From: Acidothermaceae bacterium
GTDB lineage: Bacteria > Actinomycetota > Actinomycetes > Acidothermales > Acidothermaceae
Direction: 5' to 3'
Assembly (NCBI GenBank): GCA_025934355.1
Contig: JAICYF010000002.1
Span: forward strand, 1-54,162
DNA length: 54,162 bases
Part shown: positions 8,408 to 18,245 of the stretch, one piece after another
Numbering within the stretch: position 1 is the first letter of the stretch
Layout of the letters: the number at the start of each line of letters is the position of its first letter
Position numbers and translations under genes: made by a program
Notes under the pieces: generated by a model
What the model was told of the DNA's origin: nothing
Databases searched by the model: none
What the model saw: the letters and a program-made list of their open reading frames with translations, nothing else

Positions 8408-9727
8408 ATGACCGCGACACCCACGTCGTCCGAGCTGCTTTTCGACCGCGCCCAGCGGGTCACACCTGGCGGGGTTAACTCACCCGTGCGGGCGTTTCGC
8501 GGGGTTGGTGGCACGCCGCGATTCATGGCCAGCGGTCACGGGCCGTACCTCGTCGACGTCGACGGCAACGAGTACGTCGACCTGGTCTGCTCGTGGGGCC
8601 CGCTGGTGCTGGGGCACGCGCACCCGGCGGTGATCGACGCGGTCGCCGCCGCGGCGGCGAGGGGTACCAGCTTTGGGGCGCCCACCCCGGGCGAGGTTGA
8701 GCTTGCAGAGGAGATGGTGCGCCGGGTAGCGCCCGTGGACCAGGTTCGGCTGGTCAACTCCGGCACAGAGGCGACGATGAGCGCGGTGCGGTTGGCGCGT
8801 GGCTTCACCGGTCGCACCAAGGTCGTGAAGTTCGCCGGTTGCTATCACGGACATGTTGACGGGTTGCTCGCCAGCGCCGGAAGCGGAGTGGCGACGCTCG
8901 CCCTGCCCGACACTCCTGGTGTCACCGGCGCGCAAGCGGGCGACACGATTGTGTTGCCGTATAACGACATCGCCGCTGTCGACATGGCTTTCTCCCGCTA
9001 CGGCGAAGAAGTTGCCGGCGTGATCACCGAAGCCGCCGCCGCGAACATGGGCGTGGTGCCGCCGTCCGACGGGTTCAACGCCGCGCTGCGCGACATAGCG
9101 CATCGGCACGGCGCGCTGTTGATACTCGACGAGGTCATGACCGGTTTTCGGGTGTCGGCAAGCGGTTGGCATGGTCTTGAGGGTGTCGACGCCGACTTGT
9201 TCACCTTCGGCAAAGTGATGGGCGGCGGCCTGCCGGCCGCGGCGTTCGGAGGCCGCGCCGACGTCATGCAGCGGCTGGCGCCGGCCGGGCCGGTGTACCA
9301 GGCGGGCACGCTGTCGGGAAATCCGCTCGCCACCGCCGCCGGTCTTGCCACGCTGCGCGAATGCACATCCGACGTCTATGCCCACATCGATGAAGCCGCC
9401 GCCACCGTTGGGAAATTGGTCAGCTCAGCGCTGAGCGACGCGGGCGTGGAGCATCAGCTACAAACTGCCGGAAGCTTGTTTTCCTTCTTCTTCAGCGGCT
9501 CCGCGGTCAGCGATTTCGACACGGCTCGCGGGCAGGAAACCTGGCGTTACCCGCCGTTCTTCCACGCGTTGCTCGAAAGCGGCGTGTACGCGCCGCCGTC
9601 GGTGTTCGAGGCGTGGTTCGTCTCTTCCGCGCACGACGACGCCGCGGTCGAGCGGATCGCGGCCGCGTTGCCGAAAGCCGCGGCGGCCGCCGCTCGAGCG
9701 ACGAAGCCAGGGGAGGGTTCCAAATGA
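8408..9727 (+). CDS. hemL: Glutamate-1-semialdehyde 2,1-aminomutase
   Basis: A PLP enzyme converting glutamate-1-semialdehyde (the HemA product) to 5-aminolevulinate, the HemB substrate. It shows [14 protein letters not shown] at the N-terminus, [13 protein letters not shown], the PLP-binding [11 protein letters not shown] and the Schiff-base Lys269 in [11 protein letters not shown]. Length 439 is standard. ATG 8408 is chosen because the conserved part begins about 12 residues later; the GGGAG stretch upstream can serve as RBS. The stop overlaps the next gene (ATGA). With hemA, hemC, hemD and hemB this completes the route to uroporphyrinogen III within 10 kb. Confidence 0.97.
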   Translation: MTATPTSSELLFDRAQRVTPGGVNSPVRAFRGVGGTPRFMASGHGPYLVDVDGNEYVDLVCSWGPLVLGHAHPAVIDAVAAAAARGTSFGAPTPGEVELAEEMVRRVAPVDQVRLVNSGTEATMSAVRLARGFTGRTKVVKFAGCYHGHVDGLLASAGSGVATLALPDTPGVTGAQAGDTIVLPYNDIAAVDMAFSRYGEEVAGVITEAAAANMGVVPPSDGFNAALRDIAHRHGALLILDEVMTGFRVSASGWHGLEGVDADLFTFGKVMGGGLPAAAFGGRADVMQRLAPAGPVYQAGTLSGNPLATAAGLATLRECTSDVYAHIDEAAATVGKLVSSALSDAGVEHQLQTAGSLFSFFFSGSAVSDFDTARGQETWRYPPFFHALLESGVYAPPSVFEAWFVSSAHDDAAVERIAAALPKAAAAAARATKPGEGSK

Positions 9728-10359
9728 GCACGCGCACGGTCGTCCATCTGGTTCGGCACGGCGAGGTCGACAACCCGACGAAGATTCTGTACGGACGACT
9801 TCCTGGCTACCACCTGTCCGAGGCCGGGGTCTTGATGGCCAAGCGGGCCGCCGCCTGGTTGGCCGATCGCGATGTTGTCGCCGTCGTGTCGTCGCCACTT
9901 GAGCGGGCAATCGAGACCGCGACGCCGATCGCCGAGACCTTCCAGTTGGCCATTCGCGAAGACGCGCGACTTATTGAAGCGGAGAACCACTTCCAGGGCC
10001 GTACGTTCGGCGTCGGTGACGGCGCGTTGAAGCACCCCGGCAACTGGGCGTCCATCCGCAACCCGTTCCGGCCGTCGTGGGGCGAGCCGTATGAGGAGAT
10101 CGCCGCGCGCATGCTCGGAGCGGTGGCGGCGGCCCGCGAGTCGGCGGTCGGCCACGAGGTCGTCTGCGTGAGCCACCAGCTGCCGATCTGGACCGCGCGC
10201 CGCAAGATCGAGCGCAAACGGCTCTGGCACGACCCTCGGCGCAGGCAGTGCGCCCTGGGCAGCGTCACCAGCCTGGTCTTCGCTGGCGACACCGTGGTCG
10301 AGGTCCGCTACCACGAGCCATCGGGCGCGGCGGGCGCGGGCGAAGTCGGCGGGGCCTGA
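9724..10359 (+). CDS. Histidine phosphatase family protein (phosphoglycerate-mutase-like)
   Basis: A 211-residue member of the histidine phosphatase superfamily. The phosphorylated histidine is in [12 protein letters not shown]; a second catalytic histidine lies in [11 protein letters not shown], and [11 protein letters not shown] supplies the usual Arg. It overlaps hemL by ATGA and is followed by the cytochrome c maturation genes, the same order (hemL, phosphatase, TlpA, CcdA, ResB, CcsB) seen in other actinobacteria. The true substrate is unknown; glycolytic mutase activity is unlikely. A C-terminal Gly/Ala tail is probably disordered. Confidence 0.88.
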   Translation: MSTRTVVHLVRHGEVDNPTKILYGRLPGYHLSEAGVLMAKRAAAWLADRDVVAVVSSPLERAIETATPIAETFQLAIREDARLIEAENHFQGRTFGVGDGALKHPGNWASIRNPFRPSWGEPYEEIAARMLGAVAAARESAVGHEVVCVSHQLPIWTARRKIERKRLWHDPRRRQCALGSVTSLVFAGDTVVEVRYHEPSGAAGAGEVGGA

Positions 10360-10465
10360 GAATTTCCTTGGACGACGCTGGGAAGCCGCGGCGCGACGGA
10401 CCTGCAAGAGTCATCCCGCGTCGGCGGCGGCAACCCGCGGAAGGCAGAATGGGCGACGCAGTCTG

Positions 10466-11101
10466 ATGATGGGAAGTCGCCTCGTGCCGGTCACGCGCTC
10501 TAATCGCATGATCGCGACCGTCGCTGCCTCTGCGCTGGCGCTCGGGCTTGCCTTGAGTCTGGCGGGCTGCGCGACGTCCGGTGCCAGCGGCGCGACTACC
10601 GGAGACACCCGTTACGTCGTCAACGGAGCAGGCGTCGTCACCACCTACGCGCCGGGGCATCGCAAGGCCGCGCCCGATATCGCGGGCACCGACCTTGAGG
10701 GCAAGCCGCTCAACCTCGACCAATACAAGGGCAAGGTCGTGGTGCTCAACTTCTGGGCGTCGTGGTGCCCGCCATGCCGGGCCGAGGCGCCCGCGCTGCA
10801 GGCGGTGTCAACCGAGACCAAGTCAATGGGCGTGCAGTTCGTCGGCGTCGACATCAGGGAAAACGGCCCGTCCGACGGCAAGGCCTTTGTCGCGAACAAC
10901 GGCATCGACTATCCGAGCTTCGCCGATCAGTCAGCCAAAATTGCCCTGCAGTTCCGCAGCAGCGGGGTGGTGCCGCAAACGCCTCCGACTACGTTGGTGA
11001 TCGATCGCACCGGCCATATCGCGGCGCGCGGCCTCGGCGAAATGCGGGTCAACCAACTCAAAGCCTTGGTCGAGGACGTCGCAAAAGAGTCGACGTCATG
11101 A
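10466..11101 (+). CDS. TlpA/ResA-like thioredoxin-fold lipoprotein
   Basis: An extracytoplasmic thiol-disulfide reductase for cytochrome c maturation. The N-terminus has a hydrophobic stretch ending in LSLAGC, a clear lipobox, so the mature protein is membrane-anchored outside. The thioredoxin domain carries VVLNFWASWCPPCRAEAP, with CPPC as the redox pair, and a cis-Pro region (VPQTPPTTLVID). Length 211. It probably keeps apocytochrome CxxCH cysteines reduced, receiving electrons from the adjacent CcdA. The start could also be the ATG at 10469 or 10508. Its stop overlaps ccdA. Confidence 0.9.
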   Translation: MMGSRLVPVTRSNRMIATVAASALALGLALSLAGCATSGASGATTGDTRYVVNGAGVVTTYAPGHRKAAPDIAGTDLEGKPLNLDQYKGKVVVLNFWASWCPPCRAEAPALQAVSTETKSMGVQFVGVDIRENGPSDGKAFVANNGIDYPSFADQSAKIALQFRSSGVVPQTPPTTLVIDRTGHIAARGLGEMRVNQLKALVEDVAKESTS

Positions 11102-11877
11102 TGGCCACCGCGTCCGTCGCGACGTCGTTCCAAACCACGGTGCTCTCGGGCTCCTTGCTCCTCGCGCTGCCGGTGGCCGCGATCGCCGGCGTCGTGTCGT
11201 TCCTCTCGCCCTGCGTGGTTCCGCTCGTGCCCGGCTACATCGCTTATGTGACAGGGCTTTCCGGCGCCGACCTCGATAATGCGGGGCGTCGCCGGTTTGG
11301 TCGGGTGCTGGCCGGCAGCTTCTTGTTCGTGCTTGGGTTCTCCGCGGTGTTCGTCTCGTTTGGCGCGCTGTTCGGCAGTGTCGGCGCGAATCTCAAAGAT
11401 CACGTCGACCTTCTCGATCGCATTCTCGGGGTGTTCGTCATCGGGTTCGGGCTCGCGTTCATGGGCCTAATTCCCGGCATGCAAAGGGAATTCCGGTTCC
11501 ACCGGTTGCCAGCGGCGGGCGTCGCCGGGGCCCCAATCCTCGGCGTGCTTTTCGGGGTGGGCTGGACGCCCTGCATCGGTCCGACGCTCGGTGCCGTGCA
11601 GACGTTGGCCTTGGCCGACTCGAACGCGACCGCGACACGAGGCGCGGTGCTGACGCTCGCGTACTGTCTTGGCCTCGGCCTGCCGTTCATGCTGGCGGCG
11701 TTGCTGTTTCGGCACGCGTTAGGAGCGCTCGCCGTCGTGAAGCGACATTACGCGCTCGTCACCAGAGTGGGCGGCGCGTTGTTGGTCGCGGTCGGCATCT
11801 TGCTCGTCACCGGTTGGTGGGCTGACTTCGTGGGTCAGCTGCAGCAGACCATCAACGGATACACGACGGCGGTGTGA
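11098..11877 (+). CDS. ccdA: Cytochrome c biogenesis membrane protein CcdA
   Basis: A membrane protein of 259 residues with about six transmembrane segments. It passes reducing power from cytoplasmic thioredoxin to extracytoplasmic thioredoxin-like proteins. Two conserved cysteines sit in VSFLSPCVVPLVPGY and GVGWTPCIGPTLG, the redox pair of the DsbD/CcdA family. ATG 11098 overlaps the TlpA-like gene's stop, and a second ATG follows immediately. The downstream gene overlaps its stop in turn, so the four maturation genes are probably one transcript. Confidence 0.94.
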   Translation: MMATASVATSFQTTVLSGSLLLALPVAAIAGVVSFLSPCVVPLVPGYIAYVTGLSGADLDNAGRRRFGRVLAGSFLFVLGFSAVFVSFGALFGSVGANLKDHVDLLDRILGVFVIGFGLAFMGLIPGMQREFRFHRLPAAGVAGAPILGVLFGVGWTPCIGPTLGAVQTLALADSNATATRGAVLTLAYCLGLGLPFMLAALLFRHALGALAVVKRHYALVTRVGGALLVAVGILLVTGWWADFVGQLQQTINGYTTAV

Positions 11878-13643
11878 TGAGCGACACCCACGTCGACATC
11901 GACGAAGACGCTCTCAGCGCAGAGGTGTCGAAGCTCGACACCATCCCCGAATCGCCCGACGAGTACGGCACACGACAGCGCGCGCGGCGCACGCCGGGCG
12001 GTTCGGCGATGTCGGTGCTGAGGTGGGCGTGGTACTCGCTCACGTCGATGCGCACCGCGCTCATCCTGCTGTTCTTGCTGGCGTTGGCTTCGGTGCCTGG
12101 CTCGATTCTGCCGCAGCGCGGCGGCAGCGACCCGCTTCGGGTGAGCGACTACTACGCCAAACACCCGACGCTGGCACCGATCCTCGACCATCTCGGTCTC
12201 TTCAACGTGTTCGGGTCGGCCTGGTTCGCCGCGATCTACCTGCTGCTCTTCATCTCACTCGCCGGCTGCGTGTTGCCGCGCAGCCGCCGCCACCTTCGGG
12301 CTATGCGGCTCCGACCCCCCGCGGCGCCGCGCAATATTTCGCGATTGCCAGTCTCCACCTCGTGGCACACCGATCAGAGCCCGGACGACGCGCTTGGGCG
12401 CGCCCACGAATTGCTGCGGCGCAAGCACTTCCGCGCGGATCGCGCGGACAATGTCGACAGTCGCGCGGATCGCGCGGACAATGTCGACAGTCGCGCGGAT
12501 CGCGCGGACAATGTCGACTTCCGCGCGGATCGCGCGGACACAGTCGACAGTCGAGCAGATCGCGGCACCGGCCCCACGTCGTCCGTCAACGCGGAAAAGG
12601 GCCATCTGCGCGAGACCGGCAACCTGCTCTTTCACGTGTCGCTGCTTGTCGTGCTCGTCGGCATCGCGCTCACGTCGGTTTTCGGCTTCACCGGCAGCGC
12701 GTTGGTGAAAGAACATGACGGCTTCACAGACACGACGATCGACTACGACTCGTTCTCGCCGGGACGCTTCGTCAACATCGACAAGCTGCCGCCTTTTTCG
12801 TTCACCCTGAACAAATTCGAGGCGACGTATCAGCGGGGCGGTCCGGCCAACGGCGACGCGAACAGCTTCGCAGCCAATGTCAGTTGGCAACCCAGCCTTG
12901 GCGCGCCGCCGCGCGACTACACCATCGAGGTCAACCACCCGCTGAGCACGCAGGGCACCAACGTCTACCTGGCGAACCACGGCTACGCGCCGCACTTCAT
13001 CGTGCGCGACGGCTCTGGCCACAGCTTCGACGAGACCGTGCCGTTCATCCCGCAGCCGGGCACGTCGCAGTACGACGGCGTGGTGAAACTCCCTGACGCC
13101 AAACCGCAGCAGCTGGGCATCACCGGCATCTTCCTGCCGACCGCGAGCGCGAACCCGGTGAACGGAATGCCCACCTCGATTTTCCCGGCACCTGACAATC
13201 CCGCGGTCGTGATCGGCGTTTTCTCCGGCGACCTCGGGCTCAACAGCGGTCTTCCGCAGTCGGTGTACGCGCTCGACACCGCGAAGATGAGCCGGATCGC
13301 CACCACGACGCTGCGTCCGGGTGACACGCTCACCCTTCCTAATGGCGCGGGCACGGTCACTTTCGTGGGCTACGACCAATGGGCGGCGTTCAACATCACC
13401 CACGACCCCGGCAAGCCCGTCGTGTTCGGCGCCGTGTGCGCGACGGTGCTCGGCTTGGTGATGTCGCTGGCAATTCGCCGCCGACGGCTGTGGGTGCGTG
13501 CGAGTCGCGATGACTCCGGGCGTACCTTGGTCGAAGTTGGCGGCCTGACCCGCACCGACGCGAGCGGCGGCTTCGAGGACGAGTTCAAGCGACTCGTCAC
13601 AGCGCTGCAGTCGGTGGTACCGCCGACTGCGCAGGACGGGTAA
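11877..13643 (+). CDS. resB: Cytochrome c synthase subunit ResB with in-frame repeats
   Basis: ResB (Ccs1) pairs with CcsB/ResC to form the System II heme lyase. Three transmembrane segments occur before the large outer domain (SMRTALILLFLLALASVPG, FAAIYLLLFISLAG, NLLFHVSLLVVLVGIA) and one near the C-terminus (VFGAVCATVLGLVMSLAI), the ResB topology. Between TM2 and TM3, in the predicted cytoplasmic loop, about 45 residues of Arg-Ala-Asp-rich tandem repeat intervene before the conserved AEKGHLRETGN. At 588 residues it is longer than many homologues. Starts at ATG 11877 or the adjoining GTG 11874, both overlapping ccdA's stop. Confidence 0.93.
   Translation: MSDTHVDIDEDALSAEVSKLDTIPESPDEYGTRQRARRTPGGSAMSVLRWAWYSLTSMRTALILLFLLALASVPGSILPQRGGSDPLRVSDYYAKHPTLAPILDHLGLFNVFGSAWFAAIYLLLFISLAGCVLPRSRRHLRAMRLRPPAAPRNISRLPVSTSWHTDQSPDDALGRAHELLRRKHFRADRADNVDSRADRADNVDSRADRADNVDFRADRADTVDSRADRGTGPTSSVNAEKGHLRETGNLLFHVSLLVVLVGIALTSVFGFTGSALVKEHDGFTDTTIDYDSFSPGRFVNIDKLPPFSFTLNKFEATYQRGGPANGDANSFAANVSWQPSLGAPPRDYTIEVNHPLSTQGTNVYLANHGYAPHFIVRDGSGHSFDETVPFIPQPGTSQYDGVVKLPDAKPQQLGITGIFLPTASANPVNGMPTSIFPAPDNPAVVIGVFSGDLGLNSGLPQSVYALDTAKMSRIATTTLRPGDTLTLPNGAGTVTFVGYDQWAAFNITHDPGKPVVFGAVCATVLGLVMSLAIRRRRLWVRASRDDSGRTLVEVGGLTRTDASGGFEDEFKRLVTALQSVVPPTAQDG
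12432..12567 (+). repeat. In-frame 30-bp tandem repeats in resB
   Basis: Four 30-bp units (12432-12461, 12462-12491, 12492-12521, 12522-12551) and a partial fifth (to about 12567) begin CGCGCGGATCGCGCGGACA and contain GTCGAC. Units 1 and 2 are identical; later units differ at a few bases. They encode the decapeptide ADRADNVDSR. Being a multiple of three, they preserve the ResB frame. The RAD/DRAD composition resembles the rex repeat. Confidence 0.92.
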
Positions 13644-13665
13644 GCGCGCGGCAGCGCAAGCGCGC
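13644..13665 (+). other. Intercistronic hairpin between resB and ccsB
   Basis: GCGCGC (13644-13649) pairs with GCGCGC (13660-13665) directly after the resB stop. It is followed by AGGAAGCA and then AGGAGG (13675-13680), the ccsB ribosome-binding site. The left GCGCGCGGC and right GCGCGCAGGA blocks recur in the nuoC-nuoD gap (30672-30700). Confidence 0.55.
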
Positions 13666-13685
13666 AGGAAGCACAGGAGGAGCAC

Positions 13686-14759
13686 GTGCCGGTGGACGTC
13701 GGTCTGGCCAGGCTGTCAAACGACCTCATCGCGGGCGGCATCGTCGCCTATTCGGTAGCGTTCCTCGGTTTCGCGCTCGACGCCGCCTTTGGCGAGGGCT
13801 TTGACAAGAAAGCCTCGGCGTCCGCGGAGCAAGCGGTCGTCCCGGCGCAGGTCCCGGCCTTAGTCGGCGCGTCGACCGCGGGCTCGCTGCCCGAGGGGTC
13901 GACCAGCGCAGATGCCACGGGCGCGGCGGCCGGCGCGGGTGCGGCAGACGGCGCGGGTGCGAGGGGCGCTTCCACGTCGTCCGACAAGTACAAGCTGCCG
14001 AGGCGAAGCGGCCTCTTCGCCGTCGTGTGCACGGTCATCGGGTGGTTGCTCGAGGGCGGGGCGATTTTGAGCCGCGGCCTGTCGGTGCACCGGCTGCCGT
14101 GGGGAAACATGTACGAGTTCACGCTGGCGCTGACGTTCGCGTCGGTGACGGCGTTCTTGGTGCTGATGACTCGGCAGCGGGCTCGGTTCCTCGGCGTGTT
14201 CTTGATGGCGCCCGTCGTGCTCGCCCTCGGGCTGGCCGTGCTCGTGCTGTATGTGCCGGCGGCGCCCCTGATGCCGGCGCTGCACTCGTATTGGCTGGCC
14301 ATTCACGTCACAGCGGCGATCGTTGCATCGGGCGTGTTCATCGTCGGCACCGCGGCGACGGTCATGTTCCTCATCGCCGACCGGTACGCGTTGGCAGCCG
14401 CGGCCGGCAAGCCGGTGCGGTTCACCGGCCTGGCCCGGATGATGCCCGACCGCGACGTCCTCGACCGCACCGCGTACCGGGCGTACGCGTTCGCCTTCCC
14501 GATCTGGACGTTCGCCGTCATCGCCGGCGCGATCTGGGCCGAATACGCGTGGGGCCACTACTGGCAGTGGGACCCGAAAGAGACCTGGGCCTTCATCACC
14601 TGGGTGGTGTACGCGGGCTACCTGCACGCCCGAGCGACCGCGGGTTGGCGCGGCCGCAAAGCGGCCTACGTCGCGATGCTGGGGTTCGCGACGATCCTGT
14701 TCAACTTCTTCGTCGTCAATATCTTCATCAGCGGCATGCACTCCTACGCCGGCGTTTAA
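13686..14759 (+). CDS. ccsB: Cytochrome c biogenesis protein CcsB (ResC/CcsA family)
   Basis: The heme-handling half of the System II cytochrome c synthase. The tryptophan-rich signature is GHYWQWDPKETWAFITW near residue 295, and conserved histidines lie in MYEFTLALT-flanking loops and the C-terminal GMHSY. About eight membrane segments are predicted. After TM1 there is an Ala/Gly/Pro/Ser low-complexity stretch (about residues 45-95, including ATGAAAGAGAADGAGARGA). The GTG start has AGGAGG five bases upstream. It is the last gene of the maturation operon; a strong hairpin follows. Confidence 0.94.
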   Translation: MPVDVGLARLSNDLIAGGIVAYSVAFLGFALDAAFGEGFDKKASASAEQAVVPAQVPALVGASTAGSLPEGSTSADATGAAAGAGAADGAGARGASTSSDKYKLPRRSGLFAVVCTVIGWLLEGGAILSRGLSVHRLPWGNMYEFTLALTFASVTAFLVLMTRQRARFLGVFLMAPVVLALGLAVLVLYVPAAPLMPALHSYWLAIHVTAAIVASGVFIVGTAATVMFLIADRYALAAAAGKPVRFTGLARMMPDRDVLDRTAYRAYAFAFPIWTFAVIAGAIWAEYAWGHYWQWDPKETWAFITWVVYAGYLHARATAGWRGRKAAYVAMLGFATILFNFFVVNIFISGMHSYAGV

Positions 14760-14796
14760 CCGCCCCCCGGGTTGATCACGTTCGGGGCAGTTATGG

Positions 14797-14830
14797 GTCC
14801 GAGGACAGGCCTGTGGAGGTGTCCTCGGAC
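14797..14830 (+). terminator. Stem-loop terminator after ccsB
   Basis: GTCCGAGGACA (14797-14807) pairs perfectly with TGTCCTCGGAC (14820-14830), an 11-bp stem with a 12-nt loop, 37 bases after the ccsB stop. A smaller GCCCC/GGGGC hairpin (14762-14766 and 14784-14788) precedes it. There is no U-tract. It probably separates the cytochrome operon from amtB. Confidence 0.65.
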
Positions 14831-14892
14831 GGGTACGCCGCACCAGGGATCGGCGGGGAGTCCTCCGGCTGGTTCCTGAGTCGCGCCAAGAC

Positions 14893-14940
14893 GTAATCCG
14901 CGTTTTACACAGCAGGACGATCACGTAATGCACCCGTAAC
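14893..14940 (+). promoter_or_regulatory. Candidate GlnR boxes upstream of amtB
   Basis: GTAAT-N6-TTTAC (14893-14908) and GTAAT-N6-GTAAC (14925-14940) fit the actinobacterial GlnR half-site arrangement (gTnAc, six bases, second half-site), and lie 24 bases before the amtB start. amtB-glnB is a classic nitrogen-regulated GlnR target. No wet evidence; the first box is weak. Confidence 0.45.
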
Positions 14941-14963
14941 AGGGTCCGGTCATCCTGACCGGC

Positions 14964-16630
<1,667 letters not shown>

Positions 16631-16789
16631 CGGGATCGCCGCACGTCCGAACCCGAAGCCCGCCGCTCGGCCGTCGGTGATCAAGCAGGAATGTGCGATC
16701 CCGACTCCAGTTCGTGACACATTTGCGCAGACTCGTCGGATCGAGGCTGCCCGTCGTCGAGGGGTCGCGCAGTCGCGGCCGAGGCACGG

Positions 16790-16803
16790 GATACTGATCT
16801 CCA
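16790..16803 (+). promoter_or_regulatory. Candidate -10 element for the UbiD-like gene
   Basis: GATACT (16790-16795) lies seven bases before the ATG at 16803, the distance expected for a transcript starting at or next to the start codon (leaderless). No purine-rich RBS is visible just upstream. No convincing -35. Low-confidence reading. Confidence 0.3.
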
Positions 16804-18245
16804 TGACCTCGCTGCCGGACTTCCTCGACCGCCTTGAGCGCGACGGCGAGCTCGTCCGAATCAAAGCCAAGGTCGACCCGCATCTCGAGATCACCGAAAT
16901 CGTCGACCGGGTGGTGCGCGCGCAAGGTCCGGCGCTGCTCTTCGAAAACGTCGAAGGCAGCAAGCTCCCGCTGGCGATGAACGTCTTCGGCACCGAGGCC
17001 CGCATGGCCAAGGTGCTCGGCGTCAATAGCTTGGACGACGTCGGCACGCGCCTTTCGGAACTGCTGAGACCCGAGTTGCCACACGGCATCGCGGGGCTGA
17101 AAGACGCGATGAGCAAGCTTGGGCAGCTCCGGACGGTCCCTCCGAAGAACGTGCGCAAAGGATCGTGCCAGGACGTCGTCCTCAAGGGCGACAAGGTCGA
17201 CCTCAACGCGTTGCCCGCCCTGCACACCTGGCCGCACGACGGCGGCGCGTACTTCAACCTCGGGCTGACTCATACCAAGCACCCGGAGACCGGCCAGCGC
17301 AACCTCGGTCTCTACCGGCTGCAGCGGCACGACCGCAACACAATCGCGATGCACTGGCAGATCCACAAGGACTCCAACGCGCATCACGCGGTCGCCGAAC
17401 GCCGCGACGAGCGCCTCCCGGTGGCAGTCGCATTCGGGTGCGACCCGGTGGTCACCTACGCGGCGTCCGCGCCACTACCGCCGGACATCGACGAGTACCT
17501 CTTCGCCGGCTTCCTGCGCCAAGAACGGGTCGAGATGGTCGACTGCGTCAGCGTTCCGCTCCAGGTGCCGGCCGACGCGCAGGTCGTGCTCGAAGGCTGG
17601 CTCGAGCCGGGGGAGCGTCGTCCGGAAGGGCCGTTTGGCGACCACACCGGCTTTTACACGCCGGTCGAGCCGTTCCCCGCGTTGCACGTCGACGTCGTCA
17701 CGATGCAGAAGAAGCCGGTCTTCCAGTCGATCGTCGTTGGGCGGCCACCGGCCGAAGACGGCCCGCTCGGCAAGGCCACCGAGCGCATCTTCTTGCCGCT
17801 CGTGAAGTTGATGATCCCCGACATCGTCGACATGGACATGCCGATTGAAGGCGTCTTCCATAACTGCGTGATCGTCAGCATCGACAAGCGGTTCCCCAAG
17901 CACGCGCACAAGGTCATGCACGCGATCTGGGGCGCCGGGATGCTTTCGCTCGCCAAGCTGATCGTCGTCGTCGACGCCGACTGTGACGTTCACGACTACC
18001 GCGACGTCGCATGGCGGGCGTTCGGCAACGTCGACTACAGTCACGACCTCGTGCACGCAGTAGGGCCGGTCGACCACCTTGATCACGCCAGCTACCAGCA
18101 GTTCTGGGGCGGCAAGGTCGGCATTGACGCGACCGCGAAGTTGTCGTCGGAGGGATACACCCGCGGCTGGCCGGACATGATTACCCAAGACCCGGCGATC
18201 GTCGAACGCGTCACCGCGCGGTGGAAGGAGTTCGGGATCTCGTGA
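16803..18245 (+). CDS. mqnL: UbiD-family decarboxylase, menaquinone futalosine pathway (MqnL-type)
   Basis: A 480-residue UbiD-like prenylated-FMN decarboxylase. Family landmarks include ITEIVDRVVRAQGPALLFENVEG at the N-terminus, a central GLYRLQRHDRNTIAMHWQ, EGPFGDHTGFYTP and a C-terminal VVVDADCDVHD. The neighbours encode UbiA- and UbiX-like proteins in the order seen at Streptomyces SCO4490-4492, so it most likely decarboxylates the naphthoate intermediate late in futalosine-dependent menaquinone synthesis. The UbiX-like neighbour would supply prenyl-FMN. It ends in a GTGA overlap with the prenyltransferase. The ATG at 16803 matches the normal family N-terminus; an upstream GTG at 16677 would add unlike residues. 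Confidence 0.9.
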   Translation: MTSLPDFLDRLERDGELVRIKAKVDPHLEITEIVDRVVRAQGPALLFENVEGSKLPLAMNVFGTEARMAKVLGVNSLDDVGTRLSELLRPELPHGIAGLKDAMSKLGQLRTVPPKNVRKGSCQDVVLKGDKVDLNALPALHTWPHDGGAYFNLGLTHTKHPETGQRNLGLYRLQRHDRNTIAMHWQIHKDSNAHHAVAERRDERLPVAVAFGCDPVVTYAASAPLPPDIDEYLFAGFLRQERVEMVDCVSVPLQVPADAQVVLEGWLEPGERRPEGPFGDHTGFYTPVEPFPALHVDVVTMQKKPVFQSIVVGRPPAEDGPLGKATERIFLPLVKLMIPDIVDMDMPIEGVFHNCVIVSIDKRFPKHAHKVMHAIWGAGMLSLAKLIVVVDADCDVHDYRDVAWRAFGNVDYSHDLVHAVGPVDHLDHASYQQFWGGKVGIDATAKLSSEGYTRGWPDMITQDPAIVERVTARWKEFGIS

